A stretch of 64,000 bases of DNA from Algoriphagus zhangzhouensis (GCF_900148515.1 NZ_FRXN01000002.1:62001-126000), one strand, 5' to 3'. Counted from the first letter of the stretch, positions 17,482 through 29,004 are shown. Numbers and translations: made by a program. The notes: generated by a model not told the origin, from the sequence alone.

Positions 17482-18459
17482 ATGCAAGAAGAACCGATAT
17501 TACAAGAGAACAAGGATCGCTTCGTTTTATTCCCAATTCAGCACAACGACATTTGGCAATTTTATAAGAAGGCTGAGGCGAGTTTTTGGACTGCAGAGGA
17601 AATCGATTTAGGACAAGACATGAGAGATTGGAAAAACCTAAACGATGGAGAGCGTCACTTTATCTCTCACGTACTGGCATTCTTTGCAGCGAGTGATGGT
17701 ATTGTTAACGAAAATTTGGCTGAGCACTTCGTCTCTGAAGTACAATATACTGAGGCTAAATTCTTCTATGGCTTCCAGATCGCGATGGAAAATATCCACT
17801 CCGAGACATATAGCCTTTTGATTGACACCTATATCAAAGATGCAGTAGAACGTGATAAACTCCTGCATGCGATCGAGCACATTGATTGTGTGAAGAAAAA
17901 AGCGGAATGGGCTCTTCGTTGGATTGACAATGGAAACTTCCAAGAAAGATTGATCGCTTTCGCAGCTGTGGAAGGAATCTTCTTCTCTGGTTCTTTCTGT
18001 TCTATTTTCTGGTTGAAAAAGCGTGGTTTGATGCCAGGACTTACTTTCTCCAATGAGTTGATTTCTCGTGACGAAGGCTTGCATTGTGACTTTGCTTGCC
18101 ACTTGTATACCAAGCACGTAAACAATCCACTTCCGAAAGAAACTGTTCGTGAGATCATCATGGACGCAGTTGAGATCGAAAAAGAATTTGTAACGGACGC
18201 TCTTCCTGTAAGACTTATCGGAATGAATTCTGACTTGATGTGTCAATACATTGAGTTTGTTGCTGATAGATTGTTGATGGAGCTAGACTGTGAAAAAGTT
18301 TGGAACAGCACGAACCCATTTGACTTCATGGACATGATCTCCTTGCAAGGTAAAACCAACTTCTTTGAGAAAAGAGTAGGCGATTATCAGAAAGCAGGAG
18401 TTATGAAATCTACAGATGCTACTGAATCCTCACGCTTCTCCCTTGGAGAGGACTTTTAA
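17482..18459 (+). CDS. nrdB: Ribonucleoside-diphosphate reductase, beta (small, radical) subunit, class Ia
   Basis: The 325-residue R2 subunit houses the diiron-tyrosyl radical used to reduce ribonucleotides. The iron ligands are visible: D42 (AEEIDLGQD), E103 and H106 ([10 protein letters not shown]). The radical tyrosine is Y110, at the canonical H+4 position. The later ligand pairs lie in [12 protein letters not shown] and [11 protein letters not shown]. The tyrosine argues for a standard class Ia enzyme rather than the Tyr-lacking Ic type. The usual C-terminal peptide that docks on R1 ends SRFSLGEDF. nrdA follows 39 bp later. Confidence 0.95.
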   Translation: MQEEPILQENKDRFVLFPIQHNDIWQFYKKAEASFWTAEEIDLGQDMRDWKNLNDGERHFISHVLAFFAASDGIVNENLAEHFVSEVQYTEAKFFYGFQIAMENIHSETYSLLIDTYIKDAVERDKLLHAIEHIDCVKKKAEWALRWIDNGNFQERLIAFAAVEGIFFSGSFCSIFWLKKRGLMPGLTFSNELISRDEGLHCDFACHLYTKHVNNPLPKETVREIIMDAVEIEKEFVTDALPVRLIGMNSDLMCQYIEFVADRLLMELDCEKVWNSTNPFDFMDMISLQGKTNFFEKRVGDYQKAGVMKSTDATESSRFSLGEDF

Positions 18460-18498
18460 TTAAATCCCTTTTTACCAACCTTATAACCTCACCTACAT

Positions 18499-20895
18499 AT
18501 GTTAGTAATAAAAAGAGACGGAAGACGCGAATCGGTTCGCTTTGACAAAATCACCACTCGAATCGAAAACCTTTGCTATGAATTGGATCCCAAATTCATC
18601 CAACCAATTGAAGTAGCGAAGAAGGTAATTGACGGTTTGTACGATGGTGTGACCACTTCTGAGTTGGACAACTTGGCTGCAGAAGTTTGTGCTTCATTGA
18701 CAGTGAAACACCCGGACTACGCAATCTTGGCGGCAAGAATCGCAATTTCAAATCTTCATAAGACTACTAGCCAGTCCTTCTCCAATACGATGAAGAGACT
18801 GTACACCTACGTCAATCCAATCACAGGTGAGAATGCAGCATTGATTGACCCAGAGGTTTATGGAATCATCAAAAGAAATGCAGCGAAGCTAGATGCTACG
18901 GTTGATTACAAGAGGGATTTTGGATACGATTACTTCGGATATAAAACATTAGAGAGATCCTACCTAATCCGTTTGGATGGTAAAGTGGTAGAAAGACCTC
19001 AACACATGTTGATGCGTGTTTCTATCGGGATTCATAAAGAGGATATCGAAGCAGCTATCGAGACGTACAACCTACTTTCTGAAAAGTGGTTTACGCATGC
19101 TACTCCTACCCTATTCAATGCTGGTACTCCTAAGCCACAGCTTTCCTCATGCTTCCTTTTGACCATGAAGGATGATAGTATCGACGGGATTTATGACACC
19201 TTGAAGCAATGTGCTAAGATTTCTCAATCTGCTGGTGGTATTGGGCTTTCTATCCACCATGTGAGAGCTAAAGGATCTTATATCAAAGGAACCAATGGAG
19301 TTTCCAATGGTATCGTACCGATGTTGAGAAACTTTGACATGACTGCGAGATATGTCGATCAAGGTGGAGGTAAAAGAAAAGGTTCTTTTGCGATCTACTT
19401 GGAGCCTTGGCATGCAGATATCAAAGACTTCTTGGAACTAAAGAGAAACCACGGAAAAGAAGAAATGAGAGCAAGAGATTTGTTCTACGCTCTTTGGATT
19501 CCGGATTTGTTCATGAAGCGTGTTGAGCAAAATGAAAATTGGTCTCTATTCTGCCCGAATGAAGCTCCTGGACTTTCTGATTGCTACGGAGAAGAATTCG
19601 AAAGACTTTACGAAAAGTACGAGCGTGAAGGTTTGGCAAGAGAAACCGTCAAAGCTCAGGAACTTTGGTTTGAAGTATTGGAATCTCAAATCGAAACAGG
19701 TACTCCTTACATGCTTTACAAGGATGCTGCAAATGGCAAATCCAACCAGAAGAATTTGGGTACTATCAAGTCATCCAACTTGTGTACAGAGATCATCGAA
19801 TACACTTCTCCTGATGAGGTAGCTGTTTGTAATTTGGCTTCTTTGGCTCTTCCAAAATTTGTGAAAACAGCGCCTGATGGCAAGACTTATTTCGACCATC
19901 AGAAACTTTATGAAATCACTAAGGTTGCCACTCGTAACTTGAACAAAGTAATCGATGTCAACTACTATCCAGTAGAGGAAGCAAAAAGATCCAACTTCCG
20001 TCACAGACCGATTGGTTTGGGAATACAAGGGTTGGCTGATACCTTCATCATGTTGAGAATGCCTTTCGATTCTCCTGAAGCTAAAGGCTTGAATGAAGAC
20101 ATCTTCGAAACCATCTACTTTGCAGCAGTTGAAACTTCTATGGAATTGGCGAAAGTTCAAGGAACTTACGAAACCTACGAAGGATCTCCAGCTTCTAAAG
20201 GCGAACTTCAGTTTGATATGTGGGGAGTCTCTCCTAAGTCAGGCAGATGGAACTGGACTGAAGTTAAAGATCAGGTGAAAAAGTATGGTTTGAGAAACTC
20301 TTTGCTAGTAGCTCCAATGCCAACTGCTTCTACCTCTCAGATTTTGGGTAACAACGAATGTTTCGAACCTTACACTTCAAACATCTATACTCGTAGAACT
20401 CTTTCTGGGGAATTCATCGTGGTGAACAAGCACCTGATGAAAGACCTGATCAAATTGGGCTTGTGGAATGATACCATGAGAAACAGATTGATCTCAACTA
20501 ACGGATCTGTTCAGGATGTACCGGGAATCCCTCAAAACATCAAGGATATCTACAAAACTGTTTGGGAAATCTCTCAGAAAGTGGTCATCGATATGGCAGC
20601 AGACAGAGGAGCATATATCTGTCAGTCTCAAAGTATGAACGTATTCTTGCAGGATCCTAACTTCGGCAAATTGACTTCCATGCACTTCTACGCTTGGAAG
20701 AAAGGTTTGAAAACTGGTATGTATTACTTGAGATCTCAGGCTGCTGCTTCAGCGATCAAGTTTACTTTGGACAAATCTGCTTTGGTAGACCAAAAAGAAG
20801 AAAACATTCAAGTTGATGCTGTAAAAGCTCATAAACAAGAAGCTGTACAATGCTCATTGGACAATCCTGATGATTGCGAAATGTGCGGTAGCTAA
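18499..20895 (+). CDS. nrdA: Ribonucleoside-diphosphate reductase, alpha (large, catalytic) subunit
   Basis: The 798-residue R1 subunit starts with an ATP-cone ([20 protein letters not shown]), the allosteric activity switch. In the barrel, C218 (QLSSCFLL) and C444 ([10 protein letters not shown]) form the redox pair, and N427, C429 and E431 (NLCTEI) are the radical site. [21 protein letters not shown] binds substrate phosphate. The C-terminal tail ends DDCEMCGS, the shuttle cysteines reduced by thioredoxin/glutaredoxin. All catalytic residues are present. It is closed by the hairpin at 20923-20955. Confidence 0.96.
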   Translation: MLVIKRDGRRESVRFDKITTRIENLCYELDPKFIQPIEVAKKVIDGLYDGVTTSELDNLAAEVCASLTVKHPDYAILAARIAISNLHKTTSQSFSNTMKRLYTYVNPITGENAALIDPEVYGIIKRNAAKLDATVDYKRDFGYDYFGYKTLERSYLIRLDGKVVERPQHMLMRVSIGIHKEDIEAAIETYNLLSEKWFTHATPTLFNAGTPKPQLSSCFLLTMKDDSIDGIYDTLKQCAKISQSAGGIGLSIHHVRAKGSYIKGTNGVSNGIVPMLRNFDMTARYVDQGGGKRKGSFAIYLEPWHADIKDFLELKRNHGKEEMRARDLFYALWIPDLFMKRVEQNENWSLFCPNEAPGLSDCYGEEFERLYEKYEREGLARETVKAQELWFEVLESQIETGTPYMLYKDAANGKSNQKNLGTIKSSNLCTEIIEYTSPDEVAVCNLASLALPKFVKTAPDGKTYFDHQKLYEITKVATRNLNKVIDVNYYPVEEAKRSNFRHRPIGLGIQGLADTFIMLRMPFDSPEAKGLNEDIFETIYFAAVETSMELAKVQGTYETYEGSPASKGELQFDMWGVSPKSGRWNWTEVKDQVKKYGLRNSLLVAPMPTASTSQILGNNECFEPYTSNIYTRRTLSGEFIVVNKHLMKDLIKLGLWNDTMRNRLISTNGSVQDVPGIPQNIKDIYKTVWEISQKVVIDMAADRGAYICQSQSMNVFLQDPNFGKLTSMHFYAWKKGLKTGMYYLRSQAAASAIKFTLDKSALVDQKEENIQVDAVKAHKQEAVQCSLDNPDDCEMCGS

Positions 20896-20922
20896 AAATA
20901 TTTTAGAGTTCGTAAAAATTGG

Positions 20923-20955
20923 AAAAAGCATCTGGGAATCTCAGATGCTTTTTTT
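20923..20955 (+). terminator. Terminator of nrdBA
   Basis: A stem AAAAAGCATCTG / CAGATGCTTTTT with loop GGAATCT is followed by further T's. It starts 28 bp after the nrdA stop. Confidence 0.9.
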
Positions 20956-20994
20956 AATTATGTTGGCAGTAAATAAAAACTAAACCCAAATACC

Positions 20995-21441
20995 ATGACC
21001 AGCTCTCTAATTGATTTCAGACTCAAAAAGCTGAAGGAGGATACTGCCCCAAAGTTTGGAATTATGACTCCCCAACATATGGTGGAGCATTTGACCATCA
21101 CATTAAAAATCAGTTCCGGAAGAATTAAATTACCCGAATTCACTGTGGGAGAAGGGGACGCTAAATTGAAGCAGGACCTACTCTATACCGAATTGGAATT
21201 TCCTAAAGGAGTCAAATACCCAAAGGATACTGGAAAATTGATGGAATTACGATTCCCCGATTTAGAAACCGCCAAGCAAAAGTTGAATGAGGCATTGGCG
21301 GAATACCAACAAATATCCGCAGAGACTCCGGATTTCAAAACAGTTCATCCACGCTTCAGCACTTTGACAAAAAGTGAATGGGATACTTTCCATCAAAAAC
21401 ATTTCAAACATCACTTTTCCCAATTTGGGATTTGGGAATAA
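20995..21441 (+). CDS. DUF1569 (DinB-like) protein
   Basis: A 148-residue soluble protein. Spaced histidines MTPQHMVEHL near residue 25-34 and HQKHFKHHFSQFG near the C-terminus are the probable metal ligands of the DinB/DUF1569 four-helix-bundle superfamily. Members resemble thiol-dependent transferases, but this one has no known substrate. It lies alone between the nrdBA terminator and a terminator shared with gcvP. Confidence 0.7.
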   Translation: MTSSLIDFRLKKLKEDTAPKFGIMTPQHMVEHLTITLKISSGRIKLPEFTVGEGDAKLKQDLLYTELEFPKGVKYPKDTGKLMELRFPDLETAKQKLNEALAEYQQISAETPDFKTVHPRFSTLTKSEWDTFHQKHFKHHFSQFGIWE

Positions 21442-21474
21442 AAAAAGCCGTGAGAAACTAATCTCACGGCTTTT
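21441..21474. terminator. Bidirectional terminator between the DUF1569 gene and gcvP
   Basis: A perfect 9-bp stem GCCGTGAGA / TCTCACGGC flanked by A6 on the left and T4 on the right serves both convergent genes. Confidence 0.85.
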
Positions 21475-21493
21475 CATTTATTGTTGATTGGCA

Positions 21494-24388
21494 TTAAGCC
21501 ATTTCTTCTTCGCTAGCGTAAGCATCAACTGGAATACAGCTACACATCAAGTTTCTGTCACCGAATGCAGAATCAATTCTACGAACAGAAGGCCAGAACT
21601 TGTTCTCTTTCACATATTCCAAAGGATAAACTGCTTTCTCTCTTGAGTAAGGAAGATCCCACTCACCTACCAATACCATCTGAGAAGTGTGAGGAGCGTT
21701 TTTCAAGACATTGTTTTCCTTGTCAGCCTTGCCTTCTTCGATTTCTTTGATCTCAGCTCTGATTGAAACCAAAGCATCACAGAATTTATCCAATTCCGCC
21801 TTAGTCTCAGATTCAGTTGGCTCGATCATTAAAGTACCAGCGACAGGGAAAGAAACTGTAGGAGCATGGAAACCATAGTCCATCAATCGCTTCGCAATGT
21901 CTTCAACTTCCACTCCAGCTTCCTTGAAGCCTCTGCAGTCCACGATCATTTCGTGAGCAGCTCTTCCTTTAGTTCCTGTATATAGAATTGGATAGTGTCC
22001 CTCCAATCTTTCTTTAATGTAATTAGCATTCAAAATCGCCATTTTGGTAGCGTTGGTCAGACCATCACCACCCATCATCGCGATATAAGCATAAGAAATA
22101 GGAAGGATACTCGCACTTCCGTAAGGAGCAGCAGAGACAGAAGAAACTGCTTTGGTTCCGCCTGTTTTCACAATTGGGTTACCTGGAAGGAATGGTGCCA
22201 AATGTGCTGCAACGCAAATAGGTCCCATACCTGGTCCACCTCCACCGTGAGGAATACAGAAAGTTTTGTGCAAGTTCAAGTGACAAACGTCAGCTCCGAT
22301 TCTTCCCGGAGAGGTCAAACCAACCTGAGCATTCATGTTTGCTCCATCCATGTAAACCTGTCCTCCATTGTCATGGATGATTTGACAGATTTCTTGAATA
22401 CCCACTTCAAATACACCGTGAGTAGATGGGTAAGTTACCATCAGACAAGAAAGATCCTGAGAATGAGCCTGAGCTTTTTCTCTCAAATCTTCGATATCGA
22501 TATTTCCTTTTTCATCACATTTCACCAAAACCACCTTCATACCTGCCATCACTGCAGATGCTGGGTTGGTTCCGTGAGCAGAAGTAGGAATCAAAGCAAC
22601 ATTTCTATGTCCTTCACCATTGTTTTGGTGGAAAGCACGGATTACCATCAATCCAGCATATTCACCTTGAGCGCCGGAGTTTGGCTGTAAAGAAGTATCA
22701 GCAAACCCTGTGATTTCTGTCAACCAAGTTCTCAAGTTGGTAAACAACTCCTGGTACCCCAACGCTTGATCCATTGGAGCAAATGGGTGGATCTGACCGA
22801 ATTCTGGCCAAGTCACAGGAATCATTTCTGCTGTAGCGTTCAGCTTCATGGTACAAGAACCCAAAGAAATCATGGAATGAACCAATGAAAGATCTTTGTT
22901 TTCCAATCTCTTGATATAACGAAGCATTTCATGCTCCGCATGATAGCTATTAAATACTGGATGAGTCAAATAATCTGAAGTTCTTGCCAAGCCTTCTGGA
23001 AGCTCCAATTCTAGAGTTTCAACCAATTCGTCAAGATTCAAAGTATGCTTTCCTTCCTCTGTAGCGAAGATGGAAACAATCTTCTTCACATCTTCCAAAG
23101 TCTTGGTTTCATCAAACGAGATGAATACAGAGCCTTCTTCATATCTGAAGTTCATTTTGGAACCCAATGCCAATCCTCTTACACGCTCCATTGCCACTTC
23201 ATTCATCTTGACCTGGATGGTATCGAAGAACGTTTGAGAACCGATTTCCAAACCTACTTTCGCCAAAGCTTGGGCAGTCAATTTAGCCAAACCGTGAGTT
23301 CTCAAAGCGATATTTTTCAATCCCTGAGGACCATGATAAACAGCATAGAAACTGGCCATCACACTCAAAAGTACTTGCGCAGTACAGATGTTAGAAGTTG
23401 CTTTTTCACGCTTGATGTGCTGTTCACGTGTTTGAAGCGCCATTCTATAGGCCTTGTTGCCTGCCTTATCTACAGATACACCGATGATACGGCCGGGGAT
23501 TTGTCTTTTATAATCTTCTTTGGTAGCAAAAAATCCTGCGTGAGGCCCACCATATCCCATTGGAACGCCAAATCTTTGTGAAGAACCAATTACCACATCT
23601 GCTCCCATTTCACCTGGAGGAGTCAACAAGGTTAAAGCCAACAGATCAGACGCAAAAGCTGTCATCACATTGTTTTCTTTAGCAGCAGCAACAATAGAAG
23701 AATAATCTCTTACTGCACCATCTGCATCTGGGTATTGGAACATCACCCCATACAAGGTAGGATCTGTCAAATCTAAATCATCGATAGATCCAAAAACCAA
23801 ATCAATACCAACTGGCTCGGCTCTGGTTTCCAAGACAGCCTTTGTTTGTGCAAATGTCTTTTCGTCTACAAAGAATTTATTGGCGGTCTTTTTCACTCTC
23901 GGTTTTACGGCATGAAGCATAGTCATTGCCTCAGCTGCTGCAGTTCCTTCATCCAAAAGAGATGCATTCGCCAATTCCATTCCTGTCAATTCCATCACTA
24001 CAGTCTGGAAGTTGATCAGAGCTTCCAATCTCCCTTGGGCGATCTCGGCTTGATATGGAGTATAGGCAGTGTACCATCCTGGATTCTCCAATACATTTCT
24101 CAAAATCACGCCAGGAACGATAGTATCGTAATACCCCATTCCGATGAAGGATTTGAATACTTTGTTTTTGGAAGCCAATTTTTTGAAATCAGCCAAAAAC
24201 TCAGACTCCAACTTAGCCTTAGGCAAATCAAGTGGACGTTCGGACTGGATAGATTCAGGTACAGTTTGGTTGATTAGTTCCTCAAGGGAAGTTGCCCCGA
24301 TTTTCTCCAACATCTCAGCGATCTCTGCCTCGGTAGGGCCATTGTGTCTGCTCTCAAACTTGACAGCATTTGAAAGGTTAATCTTCAT
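21494..24388 (-). CDS. gcvP: Glycine dehydrogenase (decarboxylating), P protein
   Basis: A 964-residue single-chain P protein of the glycine cleavage system: it decarboxylates glycine with PLP and passes the aminomethyl group to the lipoyl arm of the H protein. It is a fusion of two homologous halves (GcvPA-GcvPB). The PLP lysine is K708 in [18 protein letters not shown], and [15 protein letters not shown] lies at the start of the second half. Length is normal (about 950). A -7-like TACCTTTG lies upstream (24457-24450). The gcvT and gcvH genes are not in this window. Confidence 0.96.
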   Translation of the reverse strand: MKINLSNAVKFESRHNGPTEAEIAEMLEKIGATSLEELINQTVPESIQSERPLDLPKAKLESEFLADFKKLASKNKVFKSFIGMGYYDTIVPGVILRNVLENPGWYTAYTPYQAEIAQGRLEALINFQTVVMELTGMELANASLLDEGTAAAEAMTMLHAVKPRVKKTANKFFVDEKTFAQTKAVLETRAEPVGIDLVFGSIDDLDLTDPTLYGVMFQYPDADGAVRDYSSIVAAAKENNVMTAFASDLLALTLLTPPGEMGADVVIGSSQRFGVPMGYGGPHAGFFATKEDYKRQIPGRIIGVSVDKAGNKAYRMALQTREQHIKREKATSNICTAQVLLSVMASFYAVYHGPQGLKNIALRTHGLAKLTAQALAKVGLEIGSQTFFDTIQVKMNEVAMERVRGLALGSKMNFRYEEGSVFISFDETKTLEDVKKIVSIFATEEGKHTLNLDELVETLELELPEGLARTSDYLTHPVFNSYHAEHEMLRYIKRLENKDLSLVHSMISLGSCTMKLNATAEMIPVTWPEFGQIHPFAPMDQALGYQELFTNLRTWLTEITGFADTSLQPNSGAQGEYAGLMVIRAFHQNNGEGHRNVALIPTSAHGTNPASAVMAGMKVVLVKCDEKGNIDIEDLREKAQAHSQDLSCLMVTYPSTHGVFEVGIQEICQIIHDNGGQVYMDGANMNAQVGLTSPGRIGADVCHLNLHKTFCIPHGGGGPGMGPICVAAHLAPFLPGNPIVKTGGTKAVSSVSAAPYGSASILPISYAYIAMMGGDGLTNATKMAILNANYIKERLEGHYPILYTGTKGRAAHEMIVDCRGFKEAGVEVEDIAKRLMDYGFHAPTVSFPVAGTLMIEPTESETKAELDKFCDALVSIRAEIKEIEEGKADKENNVLKNAPHTSQMVLVGEWDLPYSREKAVYPLEYVKENKFWPSVRRIDSAFGDRNLMCSCIPVDAYASEEEMA

Positions 24389-24449
24389 ATTGATTAGTAT
24401 GGAAGCTGTATAGAATATTTGGGTTAGAAAGCCTTTGTCTTTCTGGCGG

Positions 24450-24457
24450 CAAAGGTA
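24450..24457 (-). promoter_or_regulatory. Candidate -7 promoter element of gcvP
   Basis: Minus-strand TACCTTTG matches TAnnTTTG exactly, 62 nt before the ATG at 24388. No clear -33 TTTG was found at normal spacing. A glycine riboswitch was not recognised in the leader. Confidence 0.4.
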
Positions 24458-24585
24458 CGATTAATTAAAAGATAATCTTCTCTTAACCAGTAGAAATTCA
24501 GCCCTTCCTTTTTCCTTTCTTGTAATCGACATATGCCAAGGTTAAAATTTTGTATAGCTTAGGGGCCTAATTCAAAAAAATAGCT

Positions 24586-26082
24586 ATGAAAAAACGTTTT
24601 GCTTTGACGGGAGCACTTGCTTTGAGCCTTTCCTTAGGTTCATTTGCTCAAAACCCGGTGCAGGTAAAGTATGCTAATACGATTACTGCGGGAGATTTGG
24701 AGGAGTATTTGACTTTCCTTGCTTCTGATGAGATGAGAGGAAGAGACACTGGATCACCTGAAGGATTGATCGCCGCCAACTATTTGGCAGATTTCTACAA
24801 AGAACTTGGATTCACTGGCCCTGTTGATGGAGGTTATTTCCAAGCCGTACCATTGGTTAGCACCAAGTTTGAAGAAGTCAATTTGAAGATTGGAAAGAAC
24901 AAATTGGTTTCAAACGAAGACTATGTATTCATCGGTGATGGAGACATGAAAAAAAGTACCAAAACTGATCTAGTTTTCTTGGGACTTGTATCTGACGAAA
25001 ACTTGGCGAAAGTTGACGTGAAAGACAAACTTGTTGGTATCTGGGCTGTAGGAGAAAGAAGCAACAACTTGATCAATACCGTGATGGATGCTGGAGCTGC
25101 TGGTATCGTAATCGTAACCATGGAAGGTCAGGCGAATTTTGACCGTATTGCCAACAGGTATAAATCTTTGGCAGGAAAAGGTAGAATCGGTTTTGACAAG
25201 CCAACTGATCAAAGACCTATCTTCATGGTAAGTTCTGACAAAATGGGTGAGCTTTTCGGTTCTTCTGTGGAAGACTTGAAAGAAGCTGCTAAATCTAATC
25301 CTGAGTCTATCAAATCTCAGAAAGCTAGCTACCAAGTAGAAAAGTCTAAAACTCCAGTTGAGGCATACAACGTGATGGGATTCTTGGAAGGAACTGACAA
25401 GAAGGACGAAGTATTGGTTATCTCTTCTCACTATGATCACGTGGGTGTTAGCTCTACTGGCGAAGTATTCAACGGAGCTGATGATGATGGTTCTGGAACT
25501 GTTTCTGTGATGGAAATCGCTCAAGCTTTCGCAACTGCTGCTAAAGATGGAATCAGACCAAGAAGATCTATCCTTTTCTTGAATGTAACTGGAGAAGAAA
25601 AAGGGCTTTTGGGATCTCAGTATTATTCTGAAAATCCAATCTTCCCAATCGCAAATACAGTAAACAACATCAACATTGACATGGTTGGTCGTATCGATTA
25701 CGAATATCAAGATGCTGAAAACAAAGATTACGTTTATGTGATCGGTTCTGAGATGCTATCCACTGATTTGAAAAAAATCAATGAGTACAACAACATCACC
25801 TACACTGATTTGATCTTGGATTACAGATATGATGCTGAAGATGATCCAAACAGATTCTACTATAGATCTGACCATTACAACTTCGCAAAATTCAACATTC
25901 CTGTGATCTTCTTCTTCAACGGCGTACATGACGATTACCACCAAGTAACTGATACGGTAGATAAAATCGAATTCCCTTTGATGACGAAAAGAGCTCAGCT
26001 GATCTTCCATACTTCTTGGGACTTGGCAAACAGAGAAAACAGAACTCGCGTTGACGGGACAAATACTAGAACTGACAGATAA
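24586..26082 (+). CDS. Exported M28 family metallopeptidase with PA domain
   Basis: The 498-residue protein has a Sec signal peptide (MKKRFALTGALALSLSLGSFAQ). A protease-associated insert (about 95-250) precedes the dizinc peptidase domain. Metal-site motifs: SSHYDHVG (H282, D284), NGADDDGSGT (bridging D300), TGEEKGLLGS (catalytic E337, E338), NIDMVGR (D365) and a late HDDYHQVTDT histidine. It is most likely an aminopeptidase in the periplasm or outer membrane. It stands alone, ended by the hairpin at 26162-26193. Confidence 0.9.
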   Translation: MKKRFALTGALALSLSLGSFAQNPVQVKYANTITAGDLEEYLTFLASDEMRGRDTGSPEGLIAANYLADFYKELGFTGPVDGGYFQAVPLVSTKFEEVNLKIGKNKLVSNEDYVFIGDGDMKKSTKTDLVFLGLVSDENLAKVDVKDKLVGIWAVGERSNNLINTVMDAGAAGIVIVTMEGQANFDRIANRYKSLAGKGRIGFDKPTDQRPIFMVSSDKMGELFGSSVEDLKEAAKSNPESIKSQKASYQVEKSKTPVEAYNVMGFLEGTDKKDEVLVISSHYDHVGVSSTGEVFNGADDDGSGTVSVMEIAQAFATAAKDGIRPRRSILFLNVTGEEKGLLGSQYYSENPIFPIANTVNNINIDMVGRIDYEYQDAENKDYVYVIGSEMLSTDLKKINEYNNITYTDLILDYRYDAEDDPNRFYYRSDHYNFAKFNIPVIFFFNGVHDDYHQVTDTVDKIEFPLMTKRAQLIFHTSWDLANRENRTRVDGTNTRTDR

Positions 26083-26161
26083 TTCTGTGGATTAAAACTT
26101 TCAACAAGCTGTCTTTTGCTTGAATAGAAGACACTTGGATACTGGAAGACAAATCATCAAA

Positions 26162-26193
26162 AAAGGCTAGCCCATTTAATTGAGCTAGCCTTT
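26162..26193. terminator. Bidirectional terminator between the M28 peptidase and DEAD helicase genes
   Basis: A stem AAAGGCTAGC / GCTAGCCTTT with a 12-nt loop, A-rich to the left and T-rich to the right, lies between two convergent genes. Confidence 0.8.
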
Positions 26194-26197
26194 CTTA

Positions 26198-27547
26198 TTA
26201 CTTCTTCTGATTCTTCGTTTTTAGCTGATTCCGGTTCTTTTTACTTCCTGATTTTTTCGCTTTGACCTTTTCACCTTTCCCTATGTTCTTTTTGGGCTTA
26301 CTTTTTTTCTCATGGAAGGCACCCTTATAATCCGGATTTTCTTTTTGCTTCAGCTTATCCAATTCTCTTGCATAGATCTGCTTTTCAGCAAAAGGAGTTT
26401 CAGTGATAAACACTGGCTGAGGAATTTGCATCTCAGGCACATCCATTCTGATCAAAGATTCAATCTTTTCAAAATGCCAAGCTTCCGCTGGATTGATAAA
26501 AGTGACCGCCTTCCCTTCATTTTCAGCTCGGCCAGTTCTCCCGATTCTATGCACATAATCTTCATAAATCAATGGCACATCAAAATTAATTACATGAGAA
26601 ACCAAGGATACGTCCAAGCCCCTTGAAGCTACATCCGTTGCGACCAAAAGCCGGACATCCCCTGCCTTGAAATCATCCATGGAATTGATTCGGGTGTTTT
26701 GTCCTTTGTTGGCATGAATCACACGGACTTCTCCAAACTTAGTTCTGGACAAAAATTGGTAAACCTCCTCTGCATTCTTTCTACTTCTGGTAAAAATGAT
26801 TGCCCTGGTCACATCTTCCAACAGAAGCAAATGTTCCAACAAATTCAGTTTCGTGCGAATATTGGGTACAAAATATTTGATCTGAGCAATGGTTTCTGCC
26901 GTAGTAGCAGATGGAGTCACCTCAACTCGTTCAGGGAATTCCAAGAATTCCGCAGCCAATCCTTCTACTCGAGGAGCAAAGGTTGCTGAGAACAATAAGT
27001 TTTGTCTTTTCACAGGTATCACTTCCAAAATCGCACGGATCTGAGGCATAAAACCCATATCCATCATTTTGTCAGCCTCATCCAAAACCATTGTCTTTAG
27101 CTCCTTTGTCAGGATCACTCCTTTTTTATAGAGATCCATAAATCGACCTGGAGTGGAAATAATGATATCTACTCCCTCTTCGATTTGTTCGATCTGAGTC
27201 TTGGGGCCGATTCCTCCGTAAAGACAAACTACTCTCAAGTCTGTATATTTCCCTAAATCGCTACAAACCTTTTCGATCTGCATCACCAGCTCTCGGGTTG
27301 GCGCCAAAACCAAAGCTCTTGGAAGTTTACCTTGAGCATATTTGGTCTTCATCAGCAATGGAAGAACATAAGCTGCAGTCTTTCCAGTCCCTGTCTGAGC
27401 GATACCAAGCACATCATGACCGGCCAAAGCCAATGGAATTGCTTTTTCCTGAATTACTGTCGGACTAGTATAGCCAGCCTCCTCAATAGCATTTAGTAAT
27501 TGCTTATTGAGTTTAAAAGCCTCAAATCCTACTGCCTCATTGGTCAT
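26198..27547 (-). CDS. DEAD-box ATP-dependent RNA helicase (RhlE-like)
   Basis: A 449-residue helicase with all core motifs: Q motif (FEAFKLNKQL...TSPTVIQEKAIP), I AQTGTGKT, Ia PTRELV, II DEAD, III SAT, IV IIFTRSR, V TDVASRGLD, VI HRIGRTGR. A Lys-rich disordered tail follows residue 400, as in RhlE-type proteins that bind structured RNA or ribosome precursors. It likely unwinds RNA in ribosome assembly or cold adaptation. It starts 33 bp from the divergent dihydroorotase gene. Confidence 0.93.
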   Translation of the reverse strand: MTNEAVGFEAFKLNKQLLNAIEEAGYTSPTVIQEKAIPLALAGHDVLGIAQTGTGKTAAYVLPLLMKTKYAQGKLPRALVLAPTRELVMQIEKVCSDLGKYTDLRVVCLYGGIGPKTQIEQIEEGVDIIISTPGRFMDLYKKGVILTKELKTMVLDEADKMMDMGFMPQIRAILEVIPVKRQNLLFSATFAPRVEGLAAEFLEFPERVEVTPSATTAETIAQIKYFVPNIRTKLNLLEHLLLLEDVTRAIIFTRSRKNAEEVYQFLSRTKFGEVRVIHANKGQNTRINSMDDFKAGDVRLLVATDVASRGLDVSLVSHVINFDVPLIYEDYVHRIGRTGRAENEGKAVTFINPAEAWHFEKIESLIRMDVPEMQIPQPVFITETPFAEKQIYARELDKLKQKENPDYKGAFHEKKSKPKKNIGKGEKVKAKKSGSKKNRNQLKTKNQKK

Positions 27548-27579
27548 GATTCCTTATTTTTGGAGAAATTTTAAGAGAA

Positions 27580-28923
27580 ATGATGAAAAGTATTCTGATC
27601 ACCGGTGCAAATATAGTCAATGAGGGGCGGATCTTTCGTGGAGATGTTTTAGTAGAGGATGGAAGGATTGCCAAAATTGGAGAAAATCTAGCAGGAACAG
27701 CTGCTGACAAAACAATCAAGGCTGAGGGAAAACACCTACTCCCTGGAGTGATCGATGATCAAGTACATTTCAGAGAGCCTGGACTAACTCACAAAGGTGA
27801 AATCTACACTGAAGCAAAAGCTGGTGTGGCTGGCGGTACAACTTCCTTTATGGAAATGCCAAATACAGTTCCTCAGGCAGTGACTATCCCGCTTTTAGAA
27901 GAAAAATACGCAAGAGCAAAGGAGGTTTCTTTAGCCAATTATTCCTTCTTCTTTGGAGCGACCAACAACAATCTGGAAGAAATCCTTAAAGTAGATCCAA
28001 AAAATGTCTGCGGGATCAAGGTATTCCAAGGTTCATCGACAGGAAATATGCTGGTTGATAACTTGGAAGTTTTGGAAGGGATTTTCAAAGAATGCAAGAT
28101 GCTGATTGCCATTCACTCTGAGAATGACAATATCATTAAGGCAAATCTGGAGTCTTTCAAAGAAATCTATGGAGATGACATTCCTGTCAAATATCATCCA
28201 AAGATCAGATCTGAGGAGGCATGCTATGATGCTTCGAGCCGAGCAGTTGCCATGGCAAAGAAATATGGAACTCGCTTGCATATCCTCCACATCAGTACCG
28301 CCAAAGAGCTAGAACTATTCGATAATACCATTCCTTTGGAGGAAAAAAATGTGACTGCAGAAGCTTGCATCCACCACATGTGGTTCTCTGAAAAAGATTA
28401 TGACACAAAGGGAACGTTGATCAAATGGAACCCTGCTGTGAAAACTGAAAAGGATAGAGATGGAATCTTCAACGGAGTACTTTCTGATAAAATCGATGTG
28501 ATTGCGACAGACCATGCGCCGCATACATTGGAAGAAAAGGATCAAGTCTATACTAAAGCTCCTTCTGGCGGACCGTTAATTCAGCACAGCTTGGTAGCCA
28601 TGTTGGATTTTTATCATCAAGGAAAAATCAGCCTAGAGAAGATTGTCGAGAAAATGAGTCACAATGTCGCCAAGTTATTCAGGATCGAAGAGCGTGGCTA
28701 TATCCGTGAAGGATATCATGCTGACTTGGTTTTGGTTGACCTAAACGATCCTTGGACTGTCAGCAAAGAAAACATATTAGCAAAATGTGGTTGGTCACCT
28801 TTCGAAGGACATACTTTTCAATCCAAAGTAAGCCATACGATCGTTTCTGGACATTTGGTATTTGAAAATGGACAGTTTGATGAGAGCAAAAAAGGAGAAA
28901 GATTAAATTTTATCACAAAATAA
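27580..28923 (+). CDS. pyrC: Dihydroorotase
   Basis: The 447-residue class I amidohydrolase converts carbamoyl-aspartate to dihydroorotate in pyrimidine synthesis. Motifs: the zinc-binding DQVHFREPGLTHKGEI (in place of the common DxHxHxR), NTVPQAVT, and the catalytic TDHAPHTLEEK. Two consecutive ATGs (27580, 27583) can start it; the second begins at MKSILITGANIV. A TATTTTTG element lies at 27555-27562 but without a well-spaced -33. Dihydroorotase and the related hydantoinase/allantoinase families are close; the HAPHT motif and Bacteroidota context favour pyrC. Confidence 0.9.
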   Translation: MMKSILITGANIVNEGRIFRGDVLVEDGRIAKIGENLAGTAADKTIKAEGKHLLPGVIDDQVHFREPGLTHKGEIYTEAKAGVAGGTTSFMEMPNTVPQAVTIPLLEEKYARAKEVSLANYSFFFGATNNNLEEILKVDPKNVCGIKVFQGSSTGNMLVDNLEVLEGIFKECKMLIAIHSENDNIIKANLESFKEIYGDDIPVKYHPKIRSEEACYDASSRAVAMAKKYGTRLHILHISTAKELELFDNTIPLEEKNVTAEACIHHMWFSEKDYDTKGTLIKWNPAVKTEKDRDGIFNGVLSDKIDVIATDHAPHTLEEKDQVYTKAPSGGPLIQHSLVAMLDFYHQGKISLEKIVEKMSHNVAKLFRIEERGYIREGYHADLVLVDLNDPWTVSKENILAKCGWSPFEGHTFQSKVSHTIVSGHLVFENGQFDESKKGERLNFITK

Positions 28924-28934
28924 ACGCCCAGCTC

Positions 28935-28965
28935 TTGCTCGAATAAATCAAACTATTTACCTTTG
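28935..28965 (+). promoter_or_regulatory. Promoter of tRNA-His
   Basis: TTG (28935-28937), a 20-nt spacer and TACCTTTG (28958-28965) fit the Bacteroidota consensus. Transcription would start about 30 nt before the tRNA. Confidence 0.6.
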
Positions 28966-29004
28966 CCAACCGATTGAGAAACGAGTTCTCAATAGAATTA
29001 AAAT

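Noticed and set aside
17364..17567. + strand frame overlapping the nrdB start
   Set aside because: Overlaps nrdB in another frame and spans a hairpin.
17638..18246. Minus-strand frame of 202 codons inside nrdB
   Set aside because: Antisense shadow of nrdB; no start context or domain.
21995..23581. Two long + strand frames (21995-22690 and 23045-23581)
   Set aside because: They run antisense to gcvP, whose motifs are complete. Their translations are Ser/Cys/His-rich shadow text without domains.
24389..24585. Glycine riboswitch ahead of gcvP
   Set aside because: The 200-nt leader lacks a recognisable tandem aptamer core.
24970..25710. Minus-strand frame of 246 codons inside the M28 peptidase gene
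   Set aside because: Antisense shadow of a gene with intact metal motifs.
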